The notes beneath the pieces were generated by a model that had not been told where the DNA came from, did not search any database, and saw only the letters and a program-made list of their open reading frames with translations. A DNA stretch of 64,000 nucleotides, from contig CP060234.1 of the NCBI GenBank assembly GCA_023898685.1, positions 186,001 to 250,000 of the forward strand, in the 5' to 3' direction. The position numbers and the translations under genes are program-made. Below, piece by piece: positions 58,055-64,000 of this stretch (its first letter is position 1; the number at the start of each line of letters is the position of its first letter). The stretch is from Phycisphaeraceae bacterium. GTDB taxonomy: Bacteria > Planctomycetota > Phycisphaerae > Phycisphaerales > UBA1924.

Positions 58055-59122
58055 ATGATGCGGGTATGCAGGATGCTGGTCATCGGCCTGGCCGTCGCAC
58101 TTCCGTCGGTCGGGTTTGGCGCCCCCGGACCGATGATCCCGCCGGCGATGCCGGCCGCGGGCCCGACTGCGTCTGGGAATCTCGCGATCAGGGCGATTCC
58201 GGGCACGCGTGACGCGGCGATCCCGGCGGGCGCCAAGGTGTTGGTGACACTTTTCCACCAGGGTCGGCCCGTGCGGCAGCTCGACGCAACGCTGGATGAC
58301 ACCGGGCTTGCGGTCCTGAGCGACGTTCCCGTCGTGGCGGCGTTGACGCCCGTGGTTCAGGTCGAATACTCGGGGGTGACCTACCAGGATACCGGCCCCG
58401 AGATGACGCCCGAGCACCCCGACTCGAGCGTCCAGGTGACCGTGTTCGAGACCACGAACGCCAAGCCGGCGTGGCGGGTCGTCTCAAGGCAGGTCCTCGT
58501 GACGCCTTCACCCGGGCGGGTGTCGGTGTCGGAAACGGTGTACGTCGACAACCCGAGCGACAAGACGTGGCTCGGCGACAAGCCCGCGAGCAACGGGAAG
58601 ACGACCACGGTTGACCTTTCGCTGCCGGAGCGCGCGGAAAACGTGACGCTGGGCGGCGGCTTCCACGGCTGGTGCTGCACGACGTTCGAGGGTGGGACGC
58701 TTGCCGTGCAGATGCCACTCATGCCGGGCAAGTATGTCTACCAGTTCACCTACGACGTCGCGACGCCGACCGGCGAGGGGACGATCTCGCTCGGGGCGGA
58801 CGCGGTGACCGACGAGGTCGCGATGTTCATCCCGGAGTCGGGCGTCACGGCGTCGCCCGACGGGCTGAGCCCCGGGAGCGTGCAGATGACCGAGTCGGGA
58901 CCGCTGCGGCTGTATGTGGGCCGGGGCGTGGGGCCCGGGCAGCGGGTGTCGGTTGCGTTGACCGGCCTCGTGCCGGAGGTGGTGACGCCGGTGGCCGACC
59001 CGGGCGCGGTGCCGGCGGGCGCGATGTCGTCGGGGCTGAGCCCGGTGGTGTGGATCGGCGGCGGCGTGGTGCTCGTGCTCGGGGGCTACGCGGTTGCCGC
59101 GGCGATGCGGCGTGGCGCGTGA
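58055..59122 (+). CDS. Exported membrane-anchored protein of unknown function
   Basis: 355-aa protein with a signal peptide (VCRMLVIGLAVALPSVGFG). Two or more beta-sandwich domains follow: one resembles a carboxypeptidase-regulatory-like fold (VLVTLFHQGRPVRQLDATLDD), another begins at RVSVSETVYVDNPSDKTW. A C-terminal membrane helix (VVWIGGGVVLVLGGYAVAAAM) ends in RRGA. No catalytic motif seen. Its stop overlaps the GTG of the CcmC-like gene, so they are translationally coupled, which suggests a role in cytochrome c maturation or heme delivery. That link rests on position only. Confidence 0.7.
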   Translation: MMRVCRMLVIGLAVALPSVGFGAPGPMIPPAMPAAGPTASGNLAIRAIPGTRDAAIPAGAKVLVTLFHQGRPVRQLDATLDDTGLAVLSDVPVVAALTPVVQVEYSGVTYQDTGPEMTPEHPDSSVQVTVFETTNAKPAWRVVSRQVLVTPSPGRVSVSETVYVDNPSDKTWLGDKPASNGKTTTVDLSLPERAENVTLGGGFHGWCCTTFEGGTLAVQMPLMPGKYVYQFTYDVATPTGEGTISLGADAVTDEVAMFIPESGVTASPDGLSPGSVQMTESGPLRLYVGRGVGPGQRVSVALTGLVPEVVTPVADPGAVPAGAMSSGLSPVVWIGGGVVLVLGGYAVAAAMRRGA

Positions 59123-59868
59123 CGACGGACGTTTTCTTTGGAGACGCGACGGGGGATTGGCGGGCGGTGATGAGCCAGCGGATGGGCATGGTGTTCCGGG
59201 GGCTGTGGATCGTCAGCGGGGTGTCGCTGTGCGCCGCGGTCGCGATGATGGTGTGGTACGCCCCGGCCGATCCTGAGCAGGGCCTCATCCAGAAGATCTT
59301 CTACCTGCACCTCGGCGCCGCGATCGGGATGCTGGTCGCGGCGGGCGGGGTGCTGGTGGGGAGCGCCGGATACCTCTGGCAGCGCGACCTGCGCTGGGAC
59401 CTGCTCGCCGATGCGTCGGCACGCGCGGCGGTGGTGCTGCTGTTCACCGTGCTGATGACGGGCATGTTCTGGGCCCGCCAGGCCTGGGGCCGGTGGTGGG
59501 AGTGGAGCCCCCCGCTGACATTCAGCCTGATCCTCTGGATCCTCTACGTGGCCTACATGGTCATCCGGCGTTTGCGCCTGCCGCGACCGCGGCTGGCCAC
59601 GACCAGCGCCGTGTTCGGGCTGCTGGCGTCTCTGGACTTGCCGCTGGTGTACCTGTCGTTGCAGTTCCTGCCGAGTTCACACCTCTCGGCGGGAGAACGG
59701 GCGCCCGAGATGGCGTACACGCTGCTGGCCTGGGTCGTCGCGGTCGGCCTGCTCGCGGTGTGCATGATCTGGACCCGGTATCTGATCAGCCGCGCCGCGA
59801 ACTTCGAGGCCAACCCGGCGGAGAAGCCCGCCGCCGTGAGCGTGCAGCCCGCCGGGGGGCGCGCGTGA
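59119..59868 (+). CDS. ccmC: CcmC-like heme handling protein
   Basis: About 249-aa membrane protein of the CcmC/CcsA family, which presents heme for cytochrome c maturation. Six membrane helices. The tryptophan-rich signature is WGRWWEWSPPL, with conserved histidines in IFYLHLGAA and SSHLSAGE flanking it. I place the start at GTG 59119, overlapping the previous stop as GTGA; ATG 59170 is a real alternative that removes 17 residues. The next gene overlaps its stop in the same way. Other ccm genes are not in the window, so the rest of the system lies elsewhere. It is consistent with the heavy heme-attachment load of this region. Confidence 0.85.
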   Translation: MTTDVFFGDATGDWRAVMSQRMGMVFRGLWIVSGVSLCAAVAMMVWYAPADPEQGLIQKIFYLHLGAAIGMLVAAGGVLVGSAGYLWQRDLRWDLLADASARAAVVLLFTVLMTGMFWARQAWGRWWEWSPPLTFSLILWILYVAYMVIRRLRLPRPRLATTSAVFGLLASLDLPLVYLSLQFLPSSHLSAGERAPEMAYTLLAWVVAVGLLAVCMIWTRYLISRAANFEANPAEKPAAVSVQPAGGRA

Positions 59869-62069
59869 CGGGCGGGACCGCGTTGCTGGTGGGCGTCGGG
59901 GCGGGCCTTGTGCTCCTCGTGGGGTACGCGGCGTGGCTGCTGTGGCGCGTGCGATCGGTTCTGACGCGGCCCGAGCCCCGCGGGACGACGCCTGCGCCGT
60001 CGCGGCGCGGGCGGCTGACGCGGGGCCAGAAAGTTCTGGCGTTGGTGGTCTTCGTGCTCGTGGCCACGGCCGGTCTGCTCGGCGTGACGGAGGGGGCGTG
60101 CCGGCTGGCCGGCTACGGGGGCTATCCACCGACGTTCCGGCGGTACGAGCCGATCGACGACGGGCACGCCCTCGTGATGACCGACTACGGCGGGCCTTCG
60201 TCGTACTTCTTCGCCAACCGCTCCCGGGCGGGCTCGCTGGAGCGCACGGCGCTGCTGATGCCCAAGCCCGCGGACACCTTCCGCGTGATGCTCGTGGGCG
60301 GGTCGGCGGCGAAGGGAATCCCCTATCCGCGTCACCTGACGGGCGCGGCCTTCCTCGAGGCGATGCTGGGCGACCTGATGCCGGACAAGCGGGTCGAGGT
60401 GATCGACCTGGGCACGACGGCGATCGCGTCCTACCCGGTGCTCGGGATGCTCACCGAGTCGTTGGACTATGACCCCGACCTCGCGGTGATCTACTGCGGG
60501 AACAACGAGTACTACGGCGCGTACGGGGTCGCGTCGCTCCACACGGCGGGTCGGTCGCCGGCGTCGATCCGGTTCACACGCTGGGCGAGATCGCTGGGCG
60601 TGACGCAGTTCGTCGAATCGAAGCGGCCGGGATATGACACGAACGATTCACGCACGATGATGGAGGCGATGGTCGGCGAGGCGGCGATCGCTCCTGATGA
60701 CCCCATGCGCGAGGCGGCGGCGCGGAACCTGGAGACCTTCGTCGGCGACATGATCGACCGGTGCAAGGCGCGGGGGGTTCCTGTCATCGTGTGCACGCCG
60801 CCGGCGAACGAACGGGGGCTGGCGCCGATTGGAGAGGACGACCTGAGCCGGTGCACGCCGGCCGTCCGCGAGCACGTCGACGAGCTGCTCGCCAGGGCCG
60901 AGACGAATCTGGAAGCTGATCCCACGGCCGCGGAGGAGGCGGTACGCGAGATCCTGATGCCCGAGCAGATCGATGTCTATCCACCCTGGCTGCCCAACGC
61001 CCGCGCGGAGTGGCTCCTGGGGCGGGCCCTCGATGCCCAGGGCCGATCGAGCGAGGCGGTCGAGGCCTATGCCCACGCCGTGGATCTGGACACGATGCCG
61101 TGGCGTTGTCCGACGAGTTCGATCGACGCGCTCCGCCGAGCGGCGACGGAACACGGGGCGACGCTCTGTGATCTGCTCGGTGCATTCCGGTCGGCGAGCC
61201 CGGGGGGATCGATCGGATGGGAGTTGATGGGCGACCATGTGCACCCATCGCTGGCGGGGCAGGCGTTGAGCGGCCGGACGATCGCGGCCAGCGTGTCTAT
61301 CGCGGTGCCGGGCGTCGGCTTCGAGCCCTCCGCGGCGGATGGTCTGCCCCCCGACGAGTCGTACATGGCCCGCCTCGGCGCGACGCCCTACGACACCTAT
61401 GCGGCGGCGAACGGGATGCGGCTGCTCGGTCGGATTCCCTTCTTCGTGGCCAGCAACCCCTGGTTCGGGCCGAGATTCGAGGCGGTGTGCGAGTCGATCG
61501 AGGCGTCGTCGCCGCCGGAAGTGGTGCAGGCCCTGCGCGAGTGGTGCGACGCGCCAACGGCTGGCGGTCTCCGCCGGCCCATCACGGGCTATGTGGCGAT
61601 GGCGTTGTTCGGGCGGGGCCGATATGCGGAGGCCGGGCCGCTGTTCGAGTCGGCCATGCGCGCGTCGGAGCCGTACGGAACGTGGGAGCTTCAGTACGCA
61701 TCGTTCATGGTGTCGTGCCACGGCGTGTCGATGGGCGGAATGAGCGAGGCGGATCGGGCGCTGGCGGCGGAGATGATCCAGCGCGGCCGCTACCTCGCCG
61801 AGCACGGCTACAGCACGAGCGGCGCGGCCGAGCGGTATGTGGGAGAGCTCTCGCTGAAGCTGGGCGACTACGCGGGCGCGATCGAGTGGCTGGCCCGTGC
61901 GAGGCCGCTCCAGAGCGACGAGGGGCGGGTGGCGGTCGATGGGGCGTTGGTGCAGGCCTACGGGCGGAGCGGTCAGCGGGACGAGGCGGAGGCGATCATC
62001 CAGCGCGGGCTTGAGGCCGGTGGCCCGTTCGCGAACTATTACAGGCAGATGCAGGCGCAGCTCCAGTGA
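59865..62069 (+). CDS. SGNH/GDSL hydrolase-like membrane protein with TPR region
   Basis: 734-aa protein. Two N-terminal membrane helices (5-28 and 56-75), then an SGNH domain at 135-430: block I MLVGGSAAKG with Ser147, block III GNNEYYGAY, and block V DHVHPS. Between blocks III and V is a helical insertion with TPR-like repeats (AEWLLGRALDAQGRSSEAVE). The C-terminal 250 residues are further TPR-like helices (KLGDYAGAIEWLARARPL, YGRSGQRDEAEAII). SGNH enzymes of this type often remove or transfer acyl groups on polysaccharides. Start is GTG 59865 in a GTGA overlap with the CcmC-like gene. The carbamoyltransferase gene follows after 40 bases, fitting surface polysaccharide modification. Confidence 0.85.
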   Translation: MTGGTALLVGVGAGLVLLVGYAAWLLWRVRSVLTRPEPRGTTPAPSRRGRLTRGQKVLALVVFVLVATAGLLGVTEGACRLAGYGGYPPTFRRYEPIDDGHALVMTDYGGPSSYFFANRSRAGSLERTALLMPKPADTFRVMLVGGSAAKGIPYPRHLTGAAFLEAMLGDLMPDKRVEVIDLGTTAIASYPVLGMLTESLDYDPDLAVIYCGNNEYYGAYGVASLHTAGRSPASIRFTRWARSLGVTQFVESKRPGYDTNDSRTMMEAMVGEAAIAPDDPMREAAARNLETFVGDMIDRCKARGVPVIVCTPPANERGLAPIGEDDLSRCTPAVREHVDELLARAETNLEADPTAAEEAVREILMPEQIDVYPPWLPNARAEWLLGRALDAQGRSSEAVEAYAHAVDLDTMPWRCPTSSIDALRRAATEHGATLCDLLGAFRSASPGGSIGWELMGDHVHPSLAGQALSGRTIAASVSIAVPGVGFEPSAADGLPPDESYMARLGATPYDTYAAANGMRLLGRIPFFVASNPWFGPRFEAVCESIEASSPPEVVQALREWCDAPTAGGLRRPITGYVAMALFGRGRYAEAGPLFESAMRASEPYGTWELQYASFMVSCHGVSMGGMSEADRALAAEMIQRGRYLAEHGYSTSGAAERYVGELSLKLGDYAGAIEWLARARPLQSDEGRVAVDGALVQAYGRSGQRDEAEAIIQRGLEAGGPFANYYRQMQAQLQ

Positions 62070-62109
62070 GCGGGCGCCTCGGTGATCGAGGCTCCCGGAG
62101 ACCATCGGC

Positions 62110-63948
62110 GTGACCACCATCCTGGGCATCTCGGCCTACTACCACGACGCGGCGGCGGCGGTGGTCGTCGACGGGGAGATCGTCGCGGCGGCGCAGGAGG
62201 AGCGGTTCACGCGGGTCAAGCACGACCCGGGGTTTCCCTCGCACGCGATCGAGTATTGCCTCGAGGAAGCCGGGCTGAAGGCGGCGGACGTCGACCACGT
62301 GGGGTTCTATGACAAGCCCCTGCTGAAGTTCGAGAGGCTGCTGGAGACGTACCTGGCGTATGCGCCGGCGGGGTTCGGCTCGTTCGTGAAGAGCATGCCG
62401 AGTTGGCTTGGGGAGAAGCTGCACCTGCCCCGGAAGATCCGCAAGAACCTGGGCGGGTGGAACCGGCGGGGGATCGTGTTCGCCGAGCACCACCAGAGCC
62501 ACGCGGCGAGCGCGTTCTATCCCAGCCCGTTCGACGAGGCGGCGGTGCTGACGCTCGATGGCGTAGGTGAGTGGACGACGACGAGCTTCGGCGTGGGGCG
62601 AGGGAACCGGATCGAGCTGACACACGAGATCAGGTTCCCCCACTCGCTGGGGCTGCTGTACAGCGCGTTCACGTACTTCACCGGGTTCAAGGTCAACTCG
62701 GGTGAGTACAAGCTGATGGGGCTGGCGCCGTACGGCGAACCGACCTTCGTCGAGCTGATCAAGAAGGAGATCGTGGACATCAAGCCGGACGGGTCGTTCC
62801 GGCTGAACATGGACTATTTCAACTACTGCCAGGGCCTGACGATGACGAACGAGAGGTTCGCCGGGCTGTTCGGCGGACCAAGGCGGAAACCGGAGGACGT
62901 GCTGACGCAGCGCGAGATGGACATGGCGGCGTCGGTGCAGGCTGTGACCGAGGAGATCATGCTGCGTGCGTCGGAGCACGTGCACGAGGTCACCGGGATG
63001 AAGCACCTGTGCCTGGCGGGGGGCGTGGCGCTGAACTGCGTGGGCAACGGGGAGATCCTGAGGCGTGGGCCTTTCGAGGACATCTGGATCCAGCCGGCGT
63101 CGGGGGACGCGGGCGGGGCGCTGGGGGTGGCGCTGCACATCTGGCATCAGATTCTGGGGAACGAGCGGACGGCGAGGAAGGGCGACTCGCAGCGGGGCTC
63201 GCAGCTTGGGCCGGCGTTTGGGGCGGAGGAGATCACGGCGTTCCTTGATCGCATCGGGGCGACGTACACGGCGTTCGATGACGACGAGGCGTTGGTCGAG
63301 CATGTGGCCGGGCTGATCGAGAACCAGCATGTTGTGGGCTGGTTCCAGGGGCGGATGGAGTTTGGGCCGAGGGCGCTGGGGAACCGGAGCATCCTGGGCG
63401 ATGCGAGGTCACGCGAGATGCAGGAGGTGATGAACCTCAAGATCAAGTTCCGCGAGTCGTTCCGGCCGTTCGCGCCGAGCGTCCTGGAGAGCAAGGTGCA
63501 CGAGTGGTTCGCGATGAAGGACGAGCAGCCCAGCCCCTACATGCTGCTGGTCGCCCCGGTGAGCGAGGACAGGCGGGTGGGGCTCAACGGGGAGATGGCG
63601 GCGGCGATTGGATTGGAAAAGCTGAAAGCGGCGCGATCGACGGTGCCGGCGATCACGCACGTGGACCACTCGGCGCGGGTGCAGACGGTGGACCCAGGGC
63701 GGAACGAGCGGTACACGAGGCTGCTCGAGGCGTTCGAGCGGCGGACCGGGTGCCCCGTGGTCATCAACACGAGCTTCAACGTGCGGGGCGAGCCGATCGT
63801 GTGCCGCCCCGAGCACGCGTACCGGTGCTTCATGGGGACGAACATGGACGCGCTGGTGCTCGGGAACGTGGTGCTGATGAAGAAGGACCAGGCGGGGGGG
63901 GATCGGGTGAGAGACGAGGCGTATCTGGCGCAGTTTGAGTTGGATTGA
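62110..63948 (+). CDS. Carbamoyltransferase, NodU/CmcH family
   Basis: 612-aa O-carbamoyltransferase using carbamoyl phosphate and ATP to decorate a hydroxyl group on a small molecule or polysaccharide. The N-terminal Kae1-like domain shows GISAYYHDAAAAVV, the metal/nucleotide motif EHHQSHAAS (126-134), LTLDGVGEW and LAGGVALNCVGNG. The C-terminal carbamoyl-phosphate domain shows GRMEFGPRALGNRSIL, FRPFAPSV and INTSFNVRGEPIV. Length is normal. Start is GTG 62110. Probably co-transcribed with the SGNH gene upstream; substrate unknown. Confidence 0.95.
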   Translation: MTTILGISAYYHDAAAAVVVDGEIVAAAQEERFTRVKHDPGFPSHAIEYCLEEAGLKAADVDHVGFYDKPLLKFERLLETYLAYAPAGFGSFVKSMPSWLGEKLHLPRKIRKNLGGWNRRGIVFAEHHQSHAASAFYPSPFDEAAVLTLDGVGEWTTTSFGVGRGNRIELTHEIRFPHSLGLLYSAFTYFTGFKVNSGEYKLMGLAPYGEPTFVELIKKEIVDIKPDGSFRLNMDYFNYCQGLTMTNERFAGLFGGPRRKPEDVLTQREMDMAASVQAVTEEIMLRASEHVHEVTGMKHLCLAGGVALNCVGNGEILRRGPFEDIWIQPASGDAGGALGVALHIWHQILGNERTARKGDSQRGSQLGPAFGAEEITAFLDRIGATYTAFDDDEALVEHVAGLIENQHVVGWFQGRMEFGPRALGNRSILGDARSREMQEVMNLKIKFRESFRPFAPSVLESKVHEWFAMKDEQPSPYMLLVAPVSEDRRVGLNGEMAAAIGLEKLKAARSTVPAITHVDHSARVQTVDPGRNERYTRLLEAFERRTGCPVVINTSFNVRGEPIVCRPEHAYRCFMGTNMDALVLGNVVLMKKDQAGGDRVRDEAYLAQFELD

Positions 63949-63973
63949 CATGGTGTGTGCGGTAAGCAATCTC

Positions 63974-64000
63974 GGGTGCCACGACTCGCCGTCTTCGGCG
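63974..64000. repeat. Palindromic repeat, partial copy cut by window edge
   Basis: GGGTGCCACGACTCGCC followed by GTCTTCGGCG. The visible 26 bases (63975-64000) match the inverse complement of 113-138 with one mismatch. The second arm would lie beyond the window. It begins 25 bases after the carbamoyltransferase stop. Confidence 0.65.

Overview
This window is GC-rich bacterial chromosome, most likely from a planctomycete close to the Phycisphaerales. Three things point there. Exported proteins end in GC-type dockerin-like tails (ADL..P.G.LDLSDI...F) or PEP-CTERM/VPLPA-like tails. A degenerate ECF sigma factor sits directly before a membrane Ser/Thr kinase. The genome also carries futalosine-pathway menaquinone synthesis, a membrane pyrophosphatase and many palindromic intergenic repeats. 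No transposase, phage gene or CRISPR array is visible. About 52 protein genes and one tRNA gene are supported.

Layout. 0-8.4 kb: an iodotyrosine-deiodinase-like nitroreductase, a large unknown exported protein, three GC-type dockerin proteins and mqnC. 8.5-11.6 kb: ECF sigma factor, kinase and an exported protein with a sorting tail. 11.9-25 kb: mostly housekeeping genes (MBL hydrolase, EF-P, AsmA-like protein, shikimate kinase, DUF454, pyrophosphatase, S21, a lipoprotein, citrate synthase, rhomboid, trpF, and a B12-binding/MeaB fusion). 25-28 kb: an ABC exporter bracketed by two inverted-repeat elements, then tRNA-Ala(GGC). 28-32.5 kb: a small hypothetical, a GT9 heptosyltransferase, a GmhB-like phosphatase, a DUF481 outer-membrane protein and a PEP-CTERM-like protein.

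32.8-57.9 kb is the most notable part: nine multiheme c-type cytochromes in about 25 kb. I count 86 CX2CH, 5 CX3CH and 4 CX4CH motifs, about 95 candidate heme sites. A four-gene plus-strand operon (32855-39046) holds an 11-heme protein fused to a cytochrome b-type membrane domain, two 15-heme paralogs and a thioredoxin-fold/TPR protein without a CxxC. A minus-strand block (39119-43529) encodes an NtrC-type regulator and two sensor proteins, one without an ATPase domain. Next come a NapC/NirT-type 12-heme protein coupled to a third 15-heme paralog (43771-46682), a prepilin and a dockerin protein. A tightly overlapping five-gene minus-strand operon (49372-55969) encodes NHL lipoprotein, 5-heme lipoprotein, outer-membrane beta-barrel, NHL lipoprotein and 12-heme protein. 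Four- and six-heme proteins follow.

Read together, the island has two candidate quinol-oxidising inner-membrane entry points (cytochrome b fusion and NapC-type), large periplasmic or surface heme carriers, and a candidate outer-membrane barrel with cytochrome and beta-propeller partners. This looks like a trans-envelope electron conduit for anaerobic or extracellular respiration. The electron acceptor cannot be read from sequence. Downstream (58.0-63.9 kb) are an unknown exported protein, a CcmC-like heme handling protein, an SGNH/TPR membrane protein and a NodU/CmcH-type carbamoyltransferase. Related palindromic repeats occur at both window edges.
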